Notes under the pieces: generated by a model
The model's input: the letters and a program-made list of their open reading frames with translations, nothing else
Told to the model about the DNA's origin: nothing
The model's database searches: none
Origin: Pseudomonas viridiflava
GTDB lineage: Bacteria; Pseudomonadota; Gammaproteobacteria; Pseudomonadales; Pseudomonadaceae
Assembly: GCA_900596015.1 (NCBI GenBank)
Contig: UVIF01000001.1
Location: 266,513-330,512, forward strand
Length of the DNA: 64,000 nucleotides
Reading direction: 5' to 3'
Shown: piece by piece, positions 7,763 through 17,008 of the stretch
Numbering within the stretch: the stretch's first letter is position 1
Layout: every line of letters starts with the position of its first letter
Translations under genes and position numbers: made by a program

Positions 7763-9733
7763 TCAACCCACCAGATGCAGGAAGTGCATGTGCCGCTCAT
7801 AGTGATCGAGAATGTCGCCGATCACCTCGTCACGGGACCAGCCCATCACGTCGTGATCCTGGCCACCTTCGCGCAGGTGCACTTCAGCGCGGAAGTACTT
7901 GCGCTCTTCGCCCGGCGGCCCGCTCATGACGAAGCTGGGAGTGGCATAGGCATGGGGCCTGATCTCGTAGATGAAGGCGGTGTCGGTGGGGCCGACACTC
8001 AGGCGCACCCCGCCCTCCTCGCCGTCTTCAACGGTGCAGTCGTAACCCTGCAGGCGCCACTCCTCGGCGACGCCCAGGCATGCCGGACGCGCCACGTCCT
8101 CGATGAAACGAACCACGTGAGCACGCCGTGGAAACATCGCCAAGGTACGCAGGCGGCGCTGCCAGGTGCCGCCGGTCCGCGGCGTGCTTGGCGAGATGGC
8201 CAATGCCTGGTGACGCAGGTCGCGCTTGGTGGCGTCGAGTTTGAGCGCCTTGAGCAGGCCGCGCATGCTCAGCAACAGAGCCAGGGTAAAGGGCAGCGCG
8301 CTGGCGATGGTTGCGGTCTGCAAGGCCTTGAGGCCGTCGGCCAGCAACAGCGCGATGGCCACCAGGCCCATGCTGGATGCCCAGAAAATGCGCTGGCGCA
8401 CGGGGGTGTTCTCCGAGCCGCCGGACGCAAGCATGTCCACCACCATGGCGCCGGAATCCGCGGACGTCACGAAGAACACCACCACCATGATGATCGCCAG
8501 CGCGCTGATCACCCCGGAAAACGGGAAGTGCTGGAGAAACGCGAACAGCGCCAGGGAGGTGTCCTTGTCCACCGCGATACCCAGGTCCACCATGCCCTGG
8601 TCGAGAATCATGTGGATCGCGGTATTGCCGAACACGGTCATCCACAACAGGGTGAACGCGGTGGGCACCAGCAGCACGCCGGTCACGAATTCACGGATGG
8701 TACGGCCGCGCGAGATGCGCGCGATGAACAGCCCCACGAACGGCGACCACGCCAGCCACCAGCCCCAGTAGAACAGGGTCCAGCCGCCGATCCAGTCAGT
8801 GGGCTGGTAGGCGTTGAGGTTGAGCGTGCGGCTGACGATCTCGCTCAGGTACCCGCCGGTGTTCTGCACGAAGGTCTGCAGGATCAGCACGGTGGGGCCG
8901 AGAATCATCACCATGGCCATCAGCAGTACGGCCAGCCCGAGGTTGAGTTCGGACAGCCGGCGGATGCCCTTGTCCAGCCCCGACACCACCGAAAGAGTGG
9001 CCAGCGCCGTGGTGCCGATGATCAGGGCGATCTGGATCGGGATCGACACCGGCACGCCGAACAGCGCGTTCAGGCCGGTGTTGATCTGCGCCACGCCGAA
9101 GCCCAGCGAAGTGGCGACACCCAGCACCGTACCGATGATGGCGAAGATGTCCACGGCGTGCCCGATGGGGCCGTAGATGCGCTCGCCGATCAGCGGATAA
9201 AGCGCTGAACGCAGGGTCAGCGGCAGGCCGTGGCGAAAGCTGAAATAGGCCAGGATCAAGGCGACGATGGCGTAGATGGCCCAGGCGTGCAGGCCCCAAT
9301 GGAAGAAGGTGATTTTCATCGCCTCGCCCGCGGCGGCAACGGTGTCACCTTCACCGTAGGGCGGATTGAGGAAATGCATGACCGGCTCGGCGACGCCGAA
9401 GAACATCAGGCCGATGCCCATGCCTGCCGAGAAGAGCATGGCGAACCAGGTCATGCTGCTGTAGTCGGGGGTGCTGTGGTCCGGGCCCAGTTTGATGTCG
9501 CCGTAGCGGCTGACGCCCAGGAACACCACGGTGCCCAGGATGATTGCCACGGCGAGAATGTAGAACCAGCTGACATTGGTGAAAATCCAGTCCTGCACCA
9601 CGGCGAAGAACGTTTGCGCCTGCTGTGGCATCAGGCTGGCGAACAGCACCAGCAGCAACAGCAGGATGGCCGATATCCAGAATACCGGCGGGTTGAAGGT
9701 CGAGGGTTCGGCGGGGTCTGACTTCACAGTCAT
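7763..9733 (-). CDS. betT: BCCT family choline/betaine transporter, BetT type
   Basis: A 656-residue inner-membrane transporter for quaternary ammonium compounds, most likely choline as glycine-betaine precursor. It has 12 hydrophobic segments and the BCCT motif GMGIGLMFFGVAEP (about 99-112), plus FYWGWWLAWSPFVG in the later helices. After the last helix (about residue 500) a soluble tail of about 150 residues follows, a feature of osmoregulated BetT and absent from the short BCCT members. The ATG at 9733 has a CAGGAG site; the open frame extending to 9796 is not needed. No betI, betA or betB lies nearby. Choline preference is inferred from the tail and overall likeness. Confidence 0.88.
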   Translation of the reverse strand: MTVKSDPAEPSTFNPPVFWISAILLLLLVLFASLMPQQAQTFFAVVQDWIFTNVSWFYILAVAIILGTVVFLGVSRYGDIKLGPDHSTPDYSSMTWFAMLFSAGMGIGLMFFGVAEPVMHFLNPPYGEGDTVAAAGEAMKITFFHWGLHAWAIYAIVALILAYFSFRHGLPLTLRSALYPLIGERIYGPIGHAVDIFAIIGTVLGVATSLGFGVAQINTGLNALFGVPVSIPIQIALIIGTTALATLSVVSGLDKGIRRLSELNLGLAVLLMAMVMILGPTVLILQTFVQNTGGYLSEIVSRTLNLNAYQPTDWIGGWTLFYWGWWLAWSPFVGLFIARISRGRTIREFVTGVLLVPTAFTLLWMTVFGNTAIHMILDQGMVDLGIAVDKDTSLALFAFLQHFPFSGVISALAIIMVVVFFVTSADSGAMVVDMLASGGSENTPVRQRIFWASSMGLVAIALLLADGLKALQTATIASALPFTLALLLSMRGLLKALKLDATKRDLRHQALAISPSTPRTGGTWQRRLRTLAMFPRRAHVVRFIEDVARPACLGVAEEWRLQGYDCTVEDGEEGGVRLSVGPTDTAFIYEIRPHAYATPSFVMSGPPGEERKYFRAEVHLREGGQDHDVMGWSRDEVIGDILDHYERHMHFLHLVG

Positions 9734-9961
9734 CGAATAGCTCCTGGTGGGACGTGCAGCGCATGCCTGAGGTGGAAAGTGTAGGTGTGACCGCACTAGG
9801 CCCTCGAGGTTTAGCAGATGGGAAAATCAGTCATCCGTTTGCGGCTGATGTATTTGCAAACATATTCATCAGGGCACTTGGGCAACGTTGTTCTGGCCTC
9901 CGTGTCTATCTCAGAACAGGCGTTCTCGACGACGCTGCGTGACTATCTACTGGAGAATTCG

Positions 9962-10729
9962 ATGGCATTTGTCGACAGCTATGTGAAGGAGATCATCGCA
10001 CTGGAAGTGGCGCTCTTTCATGCGCGGGTGCGTCTGCAGGCAGACACCGACGAAGAGGCACTGCACGATCTGCGCATTGCCGTACGGCGCATCCGCAGCC
10101 TGTTGATACCCGTCCGTTCACTGCCTGCGATGCAGCCTCTGCTGACTGCAGCCAAGGACGTGGGCCGCTTCACCACGCCCACCCGCGACTTGGAAGTCAT
10201 GGTCCAGGAGCTGGAAAGGCGTGGGCTGCAGGGCGCGGCCGACAAACGCCGCGCGCGGCTCGCCGGCGAGCATCGGGTGATCGTCGACCATTCGAGCCTG
10301 AATGCCCTGTTCAGTGCTCTGGACACCTGGTCGGCGGCGTTCCGCGCCAGCGACCTGGGCAGCCACTCGCGAGGGTTCGAAAAACGCGTGGTGAAAACGC
10401 TCGACAAACACGTGCGCAAGCTGCGGCGGGCGTTGAAGGATGCCGACTTCGACCGCCACGAGCTGCGGATCCTGGTCAAGCGCACGCGCTACCTGATCCA
10501 GGCATTCGGAGACCTGTCGCCGCTGTCGCCCAAGGCGGAGAAATCCCTCAAGGCGGTGCAGTCGGCGCTCGGTTCATGGCACGACCATCACCAATGGTGC
10601 ATCCAGGCCAAGGTCGAGACCGACCTGCAACCGTTGCAGCGAATCTGGGAGAAGGCCTCGGCCGCGGAACTGGCCAAGGCCGAGGTGGAAATGCGCAAGC
10701 TGGCGCGGCTGCTGCCCAAGGGCACGTAG
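9962..10729 (+). CDS. CHAD domain-containing protein
   Basis: A 255-residue protein made almost wholly of a CHAD domain (conserved histidine alpha-helical domain), which is known in other proteins to bind polyphosphate. Conserved features are EALHDLRIAVRRIRSLL near the N-terminus, basic helices such as KHVRKLRRALK, HELRILVKRTRY and the late LGSWHDHHQW. No triphosphate-tunnel (CYTH) domain is attached. The ATG at 9962 has TGGAG 7 bp upstream; the frame is open back to 9818 but that stretch is not family-like. It is divergent from betT, and the 228-bp spacer must hold both promoters. Role in this organism is unknown. Confidence 0.85.
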   Translation: MAFVDSYVKEIIALEVALFHARVRLQADTDEEALHDLRIAVRRIRSLLIPVRSLPAMQPLLTAAKDVGRFTTPTRDLEVMVQELERRGLQGAADKRRARLAGEHRVIVDHSSLNALFSALDTWSAAFRASDLGSHSRGFEKRVVKTLDKHVRKLRRALKDADFDRHELRILVKRTRYLIQAFGDLSPLSPKAEKSLKAVQSALGSWHDHHQWCIQAKVETDLQPLQRIWEKASAAELAKAEVEMRKLARLLPKGT

Positions 10730-10754
10730 TGCCACCTGGCGGCGAGGCGGTTGA

Positions 10755-12380
10755 TCAGGCCGCCTTGATACGCGCGGTGACCTGAGCCAGTTCCGCCGAC
10801 AATTGATGCAGGTGACTGCTGGCAGCCTGGGTGCGATCGACGTTGCCCTGATTGGTGGTGGCGATGGCGGTGATTTCCACCAGGTTCTGCGCGATGTCGT
10901 CGACCACGGCGTTCTGTTCCTCGGCGGCAGTGGCGATCTGCCGATTCATGTCCCTGATCGCTTCGATGGTCTGCGTGATGCGGGTCAGGGTCTGACCCGC
11001 CGCGACCACCTGCTCGGCACCTTCGTCACTGCGCTTCTGCCCGCTTTCGATGGCCTGCACGGCGTTCACCGCGCCGGTCTGCACGGTGTCGATGATCTGA
11101 TGGATTTCCTGGGTGGAGGCAGCAGTACGCTGCGCCAGGGTGCGCACTTCGTCGGCCACCACGGCAAACCCGCGGCCGGCATCGCCCGCGCGCGCGGCTT
11201 CGATGGCCGCATTGAGCGCCAGCAGATTGGTCTGGTCGGCAATCCCGCTGATCACCTCCAATACCTTGCCGATGCGGCCGCTGTCGTCACGCAGCTGGCG
11301 GATAACGTCGCCGGTCACGGCAATCTCGCCGCGCATGCGGGTGATGGTATGGATGGTCGCCTGCATTGCCTGCTCGCCGCTCTGCGCTTCGCGGTCGGCG
11401 TCATCCGCCGCAGTGGCCGCGCCGGCGGCGTGGCGTGCGACTTCCTGGGCGGTGGCAGACATCTCCTGCATCGCCGTGGCCACCTGATCAGTGCGTTCGA
11501 ATTGCTCGCTGGTGCCTTGCAGCATGACCGCAGCGATAGTGTTGAGCTCGCCGCTGGCCTGGTCCAGATTGGCCGTGCTGCGCTGCAGGCGGGTGAAGGT
11601 GTCGGCGAGAAAATCACGCAGGGTGTTCGCCGCCACGGCCAGGCGACCCAGTTCGTCACGGCGATGGCTGACCACCCGCTCGGCCAGTTGCCCCTGGCTC
11701 AGGCGTGCCACGTAGTCGATCAGATCGCGTACCGGGGTGACCAGATTGCGGCTGACCAGCCACAGGCTCAGCGCCGTGATCAACAGGCCCGACACCAGCA
11801 TGATGACGATGCCCCAGGTGATCGCCTGGTGGCCCTGCTGGTTGATCAGCAGCGATTGTTGGTCGGCAAGTGCGCGCAGTTCGGTCACCAGAGCATTGAG
11901 CTGCTCGCTGGTGGCGCGGTCGACGCCTGCCACGGCGCGGTCACCGCTGGCAGCATCGGCGCCGCTGGCCAGAAAGGCATCGCGACCCCTGCGATAGGCC
12001 GCACCCAATGTCGCGTGTTCGGCGCGCAGGCGTTGCGCATTCTGGCTGATGCCCGCGGGCACACCCGGCAGTTCGCCCAGCGCTTGCAGGGTCACCGCCA
12101 CCGCGCGTTCCTGCTCCTCGAACTGCGCCCAATACTTGTCCGCCGCCTTGGCGTCTTTCCCGCGCAGCAGCACGTTCTTCCATTCCTGCACCTGGGTCTT
12201 GAACTGGACGTTGGCCCGGTCGACCAGTTCAGTGGCGCGCAGGGGGCCCGCCACCAGCGCCGTGTAGTCGTCCAGGCTGGCCGCAAGAAACTTGAAGCTG
12301 CCCAGGGCAATCAGCAGCAGGATGAGCAACCCGCTGGCCAGCAGCGCCAGGACCTGTGCGCGCAGAGACGTTTTGAACAT
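10755..12380 (-). CDS. Methyl-accepting chemotaxis protein
   Basis: A 541-residue transmembrane chemoreceptor. It has an N-terminal membrane helix (about 8-30), a mostly helical periplasmic sensor region of about 150 residues of the four-helix-bundle type, a second membrane helix (about 190-211), a HAMP domain and a cytoplasmic signalling domain. The hairpin tip is conserved: GIADQTNLLALNAAIEAARAG (quoted in part; positions about 385-405). There is no C-terminal pentapeptide for CheR tethering. The start at 12380 (MFKTSLRAQVLALL) begins just before the first membrane helix; the open frame to 12542 lacks a signal. The ligand is unknown. Confidence 0.92.
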   Translation of the reverse strand: MFKTSLRAQVLALLASGLLILLLIALGSFKFLAASLDDYTALVAGPLRATELVDRANVQFKTQVQEWKNVLLRGKDAKAADKYWAQFEEQERAVAVTLQALGELPGVPAGISQNAQRLRAEHATLGAAYRRGRDAFLASGADAASGDRAVAGVDRATSEQLNALVTELRALADQQSLLINQQGHQAITWGIVIMLVSGLLITALSLWLVSRNLVTPVRDLIDYVARLSQGQLAERVVSHRRDELGRLAVAANTLRDFLADTFTRLQRSTANLDQASGELNTIAAVMLQGTSEQFERTDQVATAMQEMSATAQEVARHAAGAATAADDADREAQSGEQAMQATIHTITRMRGEIAVTGDVIRQLRDDSGRIGKVLEVISGIADQTNLLALNAAIEAARAGDAGRGFAVVADEVRTLAQRTAASTQEIHQIIDTVQTGAVNAVQAIESGQKRSDEGAEQVVAAGQTLTRITQTIEAIRDMNRQIATAAEEQNAVVDDIAQNLVEITAIATTNQGNVDRTQAASSHLHQLSAELAQVTARIKAA

Positions 12381-12651
12381 GACAGACCTCGAGAAGGGAA
12401 ACCCTGCGAAAGCATGGGCTGGCGTTGTATCGGCTACGCGAGGCGATTGCTTGAAGGAAGATCGCGGCTGCCGACGGCCGGTGGTGTCTGGCCCGGGCCA
12501 TTGCGCTCGGCTGCGCAGGTGCTGCGCAAAATATTTCGACACGAAGCCTGGTGAACTAACGGTTGGCGCCGGCGATCCCTTCTATGCGCACCCTGCGCCC
12601 CTGACGAGCCGGTACACCCGTGCCGATGTTGTCCAACGATGAGGAACAATC

Positions 12652-13080
12652 GTGACCACTTCTACCCAACTCGCCTATCGACACAGGCCAGGCCCGCTGC
12701 ATGCGATTTTCCTGGCCGGCACCGTACCGCTGTTTCTCGGCGCCCTGCTCAGTGATATCGCCTACTACCAGAGCTATCAGATCCAGTGGAGCAACTTCGC
12801 TGCCTGGCTCATCGCCGGGGGTTTGGTGTTCTGCGGACTGGCGCTGGTCTTCGCCTTGATCAATCTGGTCCGTGCCGAGCACAAGGGCGGACGTGCGGTG
12901 CTGTATTTTCTGCTGTTGCTGGTCACGTGGGTGCTGGGGCTGGTGAACGCCTTCGAGCATGCCAAGGATGCCTGGGCGGTGATGCCGACCGGGTTGGTCA
13001 TGTCGGTGGTGGTGACCGTACTGTCGCTGGTAGCGGCATGGGTCGGTTTGAGCAATCTGCGTTCGGGAGGTGTTCGATGA
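12652..13080 (+). CDS. DUF2231 family membrane protein
   Basis: A 142-residue inner-membrane protein with four predicted helices, of the DUF2231 family. The N-terminal LHAIFLAGTVPLFLGALLSD is the family's hallmark. The start is a GTG at 12652 preceded by GAGGAA. Its stop codon overlaps the ATG of the next gene (ATGA at 13077-13080), so translation of the two is probably coupled. The partner is a periplasmic, lipid-anchored PQQ-type sugar dehydrogenase, which suggests (inference) that this membrane protein serves that enzyme, for example in electron transfer or anchoring. Function is not known. Confidence 0.85.
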   Translation: MTTSTQLAYRHRPGPLHAIFLAGTVPLFLGALLSDIAYYQSYQIQWSNFAAWLIAGGLVFCGLALVFALINLVRAEHKGGRAVLYFLLLLVTWVLGLVNAFEHAKDAWAVMPTGLVMSVVVTVLSLVAAWVGLSNLRSGGVR

Positions 13081-14369
13081 AATATTCAGGCGCATTGACG
13101 GCCTTGAGCGTGGCGCTGCTGCTCGCCGGCTGCGGCAGCGAAGCCGACAGCACCCAGGCACGCGGGCCCGACCCAAAGTTGCCGGAAGCGCAGCGCGGCC
13201 TGCTGCCGAGCATGAAGATCGCCGAGCCGGTGGCGTGGGGTGACAGCAAGCCGACCGTGCCGCAGGGCTATACCATCAGCGCGATCGCCACCGGCCTGGC
13301 CATCCCGCGGCAAACCCTGGTCTTGCCCAACGGCGACATCCTGGTGGCCGAGGGTCGCGGTGGCAGCGCCGCCAAGCTCAAGCCCAAGGACGTGATCGCC
13401 AGCTACATCAAGGCCCAGGGCAATACCCAGGTCAAAGGCGGCAACCGCCTGACCCTGCTGCGTGATGCCGATGGCGACGGCACCTATGAGCTGAAAACGG
13501 TGTTTGCGGAAAATCTCAACGCGCCTTACGGCCTGGCCTATGCCAACGGCAAACTGTACGTGGCCAATCAGGATGCCCTGGTGCGCTTCGACTACACCGA
13601 CGGGCAAACCAAAGCCAGCGCGGCGCCGACCAAACTGGCCGACCTGCCGTCGGCGATCAACCACCACTGGACCAAGGCGCTGGCCATCAGCGAGGACGCG
13701 CGCTACCTGTACGTGGGCATCGGCTCCAACAGCAACGTGACCGAGCGCGGCATGGAGGTCGAGATCGACCGCGCCATGGTCTGGCAGATCGATGCGCAGA
13801 CCGGTGCGCACAAGCCTTACGCGACTGGCATACGCAACCCAACGGCGCTGACCATTCAGCCGGGGACCGGCCAGCTATGGGCAGTGGTCAACGAACGTGA
13901 CGAACTGGGCCCGGACCTGGTGCCCGACTACCTGAGCTCGGTACGTGAAGGCCAGTTCTATGGCTGGCCATACAGCTACTGGGGCCAGAACGTGGATTCC
14001 CGCGCTCAGCCGCAGAACCCGGCGAAAGTCGCCGCCGCGGTCAAGCCCGACTACAGCCTGGGCTCCCACGTCGCTGCACTGGGTGTGGACTTCTCGATCC
14101 CGGCCATGGGCGAGAAATTTGCCCAGGGTGCATTCGTCGGTGAGCACGGCAGTTGGAACCGCGACAATCCCGTGGGCTACAAGGTGATCTTCGTGCCGTT
14201 CGCCGGTGACAAACCCGCTGGCGAGCCGATCGACTTCGCCACTGGCTTCCGCGGCGACGATGGCAAGACCCGCGGCCGCCCGGTGGGCGTCACGGTCGAC
14301 CCGCGTGGTGCGCTGATCATCGCCGACGACCTGGCCAACACCATCTGGCGGGTAACCCCCAACCGTTGA
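13077..14369 (+). CDS. PQQ-dependent sugar dehydrogenase family lipoprotein (sorbosone dehydrogenase-like)
   Basis: A 430-residue protein with a lipoprotein signal peptide (LLLAGCG, lipidated cysteine about residue 19) and a six-bladed beta-propeller of the soluble glucose/sorbosone dehydrogenase superfamily. Typical blade motifs are NGDILVAEGRGG, LNAPYGLAYANGKLYVAN, GIRNPTALTIQPGTGQLW and GEHGSWNR. Such enzymes oxidise aldose sugars in the periplasm using PQQ bound in the propeller centre. It overlaps DUF2231 by 4 bp and is followed by a strong stem-loop. Whether it still binds PQQ and what it oxidises cannot be told from sequence. Confidence 0.88.
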   Translation: MKYSGALTALSVALLLAGCGSEADSTQARGPDPKLPEAQRGLLPSMKIAEPVAWGDSKPTVPQGYTISAIATGLAIPRQTLVLPNGDILVAEGRGGSAAKLKPKDVIASYIKAQGNTQVKGGNRLTLLRDADGDGTYELKTVFAENLNAPYGLAYANGKLYVANQDALVRFDYTDGQTKASAAPTKLADLPSAINHHWTKALAISEDARYLYVGIGSNSNVTERGMEVEIDRAMVWQIDAQTGAHKPYATGIRNPTALTIQPGTGQLWAVVNERDELGPDLVPDYLSSVREGQFYGWPYSYWGQNVDSRAQPQNPAKVAAAVKPDYSLGSHVAALGVDFSIPAMGEKFAQGAFVGEHGSWNRDNPVGYKVIFVPFAGDKPAGEPIDFATGFRGDDGKTRGRPVGVTVDPRGALIIADDLANTIWRVTPNR

Positions 14370-14405
14370 GGCCGACCTGGGGGCGCCCTGCCCTTGGGTG
14401 AATCG

Positions 14406-14433
14406 GATCTGCGCGGCGCCCGCCGCGCAGATC
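14406..14433. terminator. Strong stem-loop between convergent genes
   Basis: Perfect 12-bp stem GATCTGCGCGGC / GCCGCGCAGATC with a GCCC tetraloop, followed on the plus strand by TTGT. It lies between the sugar dehydrogenase gene and the oppositely oriented aminotransferase gene and probably stops transcription in the plus direction. Confidence 0.65.
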
Positions 14434-14454
14434 TTGTAGTGCAACCGCGTTCAG

Positions 14455-15651
14455 TCACTTGCTCATCAGCGTCAAGGCGTCCACCAGGGCGTGCATGTCG
14501 GCCGGCGTGGTGTTGATGCCTGGCGTTACCCGTATGCATGGCCCACAGGCCGAGCCGTCACGGCCAACCGTGAAGAGGTTGAACTGCGCCAGCAATTGAT
14601 CGATCTTGCCTTGCTGGTCCTCCACGTCGCGAAAGCGAAACGAGGCGATGCCGCACGCCAGCCGTGGATCGTCCGGCGTGAGCACTTCAATGCCGGGCAG
14701 CGCGCGCGCGGCAGGCAACCAGAGGTCGCGCAGGTAGCGCAGGCGCGCACCCTTGACCTGCCAGCCGCCGAGCGCCTCATGTTCGGCAAACACGGTCGGC
14801 AGGCTCATCAGCGCCGGCACATTGGGCGTGCCGTAGGGTGTCAGGCAGCGTATGTCGTCGGCCGGGTAGCTGGGGTTGCCCATGTCGGGAGCGAAATCGA
14901 CCAGGCGCTCGCGGCGTACGTGAATGACCCCGAGGCTGAGCGGCGCGCCGATCCATTTCTGCAGGTTGAAGCCCGCCATTTCCACGCCCATGTCGGCCAG
15001 ATCGACTTCCATCTGGCCCAGCGAGTGCGCGCCGTCGAGAATCACGTCGATCCCGTGCGCCTTGGCCTCGCTGGCAATGGCTTTGACCGGCATGACCAGG
15101 CCGGTGCGGTGGGTGACGTGGGTCAGCGCCATGAGCTTGAGCCGCGGGTGGGTGACGAAGGCCTGGCGGTAGGTCTGAAGCAAGCCCTCGTAGCTGGCGG
15201 GGTGCTCGTGGACCAGACGCACCAGCTCGACGCCGCGGGCCTGTTGCAACCAGTCGAAGGCGCCCTGCACCGAGCCGTAGTCCAGGTCGCTGATCAGCAC
15301 CTGGTCGCCCGGCTGCAGGCACTTGTAGTTGCGGATCAGTGAATACAAGGCTTCGGACGCACTGCGGGCAAAGGTGAGTTCGCCTGCAGGCACGCCCATC
15401 AGTTCGGCGAGCTGCTGGCGGATGGCGTCGGCCTCATGCTTGTCGAAGTGCTGGCGCACGTGCACCGAATTGCTCCGGTTGACATGACGGATCGCGTCTT
15501 CATAGGCGCTCACCACGCCTTCGCTCATGCGCCCGAAATAGCCGCCGTCGAGGTTGATCGGCCCGTCGTCGCGCGGGTAACGCGCTGCAACGTCCTTCCA
15601 GAAGGTTTCATCCATGGCCAATTCGGCAGGGCTTTGCATTACGCAGGGCAT
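14455..15651 (-). CDS. Class V aminotransferase family PLP enzyme
   Basis: A PLP-dependent enzyme of about 398 residues of the class V (NifS / isopenicillin-N epimerase-like) fold. Recognisable features are SASEALYSLI (phosphate-binding region), the aspartate in DVILDGAHSLGQM that contacts the pyridine ring, and the PLP lysine in FNLQKWIGAP. The protein has no NifS-type catalytic cysteine loop, so it is unlikely to be a cysteine desulfurase. Possible starts are ATG 15687, 15651 and 15639; I chose 15651 (weak GAGAG site). It is divergent from an MFS gene across a 160-bp spacer with palindromes, so both may share a regulator. Substrate unknown. Confidence 0.85.
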   Translation of the reverse strand: MPCVMQSPAELAMDETFWKDVAARYPRDDGPINLDGGYFGRMSEGVVSAYEDAIRHVNRSNSVHVRQHFDKHEADAIRQQLAELMGVPAGELTFARSASEALYSLIRNYKCLQPGDQVLISDLDYGSVQGAFDWLQQARGVELVRLVHEHPASYEGLLQTYRQAFVTHPRLKLMALTHVTHRTGLVMPVKAIASEAKAHGIDVILDGAHSLGQMEVDLADMGVEMAGFNLQKWIGAPLSLGVIHVRRERLVDFAPDMGNPSYPADDIRCLTPYGTPNVPALMSLPTVFAEHEALGGWQVKGARLRYLRDLWLPAARALPGIEVLTPDDPRLACGIASFRFRDVEDQQGKIDQLLAQFNLFTVGRDGSACGPCIRVTPGINTTPADMHALVDALTLMSK

Positions 15652-15750
15652 GACAGCGCGCTCTCGGTGGGAAAAGCCTGTGAGCATCGCCGCGCCGCCC
15701 GCTCGATGCAAGCGTCGGCGCCGACCGTCGTCGGGCATGAGTACAGCGCC

Positions 15751-15775
15751 AATGGTTATTTGACCATTCGTTCAA
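15751..15775. promoter_or_regulatory. Overlapping palindromes in the aminotransferase/MFS spacer
   Basis: AATGGT-TATTTG-ACCATT (15751-15768, perfect 6-6-6) overlaps TTGACCATTCGTTCAA (15760-15775, arms matching 5 of 6). The second resembles TetR-family operators. It lies between divergent genes; no regulator gene is adjacent, so the binding protein is unknown. Confidence 0.45.
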
Positions 15776-15811
15776 GAATCCCTAGGGTAGCCAGCTTCAT
15801 TTTTGTCCGAG

Positions 15812-16996
15812 ATGCTCATGACCACCCGTTCCAAGCTTCCGCCGACCGTCTACCTGTTGGGTTTGACGATTTTCTCGCTGGTGACCGCCGAGTTCATGGT
15901 AGCCGGCATGATGCCTGCGCTGGCCTCGGCGTTTTCCGTGAGCCTGGCTCAGGTCGGCAACCTGATTGCCCTGTATGCGCTGGGCATGGCCCTGGGCGGG
16001 CCACCGGTCACGGTTCTGCTGCTGTCGCGCGGGATCAGCAACCAGCGGGCGCTGGTCGGGCTGCTGGCGGTGTATGTGCTGGCCGGCGCCTTGGCCGCGG
16101 CCGCGCCCACCTATACGGTGCTGGCCCTGGCGCGGATCGTCATGGGGGTTTCCAGCGCGGCCTGCATCGGCCTGTGCATGACCCTGTGCGCAGGGTTGGT
16201 CAGCCTGCAGGACCGCGGCCGGGCCATTTCGGTGGTGCTGGCCGGGCTCATGCTGTCGCCGGTGGCCGGTGTGCCGGCGACCGCCTGGGTCGAACATCAC
16301 TATGGCTGGCGTGCCAGTGCCTGGTTGGTAGTGGCGCTGGCCTCGCTGTGCACGGTGCTGGTTGCCACCCGCCTGCCTCGCGCCGAGGCTGGAGACGAGC
16401 CGTCGCTGGGCAGCCAATGGATCAGCCTGAAGAACCGCAGCCTGTGGGGTGCCTATGTCACCAGCGGGCTGATCATCGGCGCCACCTTCGCCGCGTTCAG
16501 CTATTGTACGCCGATCCTCATCGAGGAAGTCGGCGTGGCGCCCGCCCAGGTGGCGCCGTTGCTGGCGCTGTACGGCGTAGCCAACGTGCTCGGCAACATG
16601 GTGGTGGGCCGCATTGCCGATCGGCATACCTACGCGGCGCTGGGTTGGGGCCTGGCGCTGCTGGTGCTGGCCTTGGGCGGATTCGCCCTGGCCGGCCAGG
16701 TGTTCTGGCTCAACCTGGCGTGTTTCCTCACGGTCGGCCTGACCGGCGTGGCGTTGAACCCGGCCATGGTCGCGCGCGTGATGAAAGCCGCCGAGCCCGG
16801 CGCGCTGGTCAATACCTTGCACACCTCGGTGATCACTGCCGGGTTGGCGCTGGGCAGTTGGGCCGGCGGCGCGGTGATCGATGCCGGTCTGGGCCTGCGA
16901 GCACCCCTTTGGGTGGGTGCAGGCATGGCGCTGCTGGGCCTGCTCAGCCTGCTGCGGCCTTGGTACAACTCCTCGCCAGCGGCCGCTGCCCGCTAG
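15812..16996 (+). CDS. MFS transporter, DHA1 family
   Basis: A 394-residue major facilitator with about 12 membrane helices of the DHA1 efflux type. The first helix carries LVTAEFMVAGMMPALASAF, and the fifth-helix region reads LSPVAGVPATAWV, close to the antiporter motif C of drug/H+ exporters. The start could be the ATG at 15812 (MLMTTRSK) or 15818 (MTTRSK); neither has a clear Shine-Dalgarno. It is divergent from the aminotransferase gene. An export role for an amino-acid-like or drug compound is inference only. Confidence 0.88.
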   Translation: MLMTTRSKLPPTVYLLGLTIFSLVTAEFMVAGMMPALASAFSVSLAQVGNLIALYALGMALGGPPVTVLLLSRGISNQRALVGLLAVYVLAGALAAAAPTYTVLALARIVMGVSSAACIGLCMTLCAGLVSLQDRGRAISVVLAGLMLSPVAGVPATAWVEHHYGWRASAWLVVALASLCTVLVATRLPRAEAGDEPSLGSQWISLKNRSLWGAYVTSGLIIGATFAAFSYCTPILIEEVGVAPAQVAPLLALYGVANVLGNMVVGRIADRHTYAALGWGLALLVLALGGFALAGQVFWLNLACFLTVGLTGVALNPAMVARVMKAAEPGALVNTLHTSVITAGLALGSWAGGAVIDAGLGLRAPLWVGAGMALLGLLSLLRPWYNSSPAAAAR

Positions 16997-17008
16997 CACC
17001 GAGGCCGG

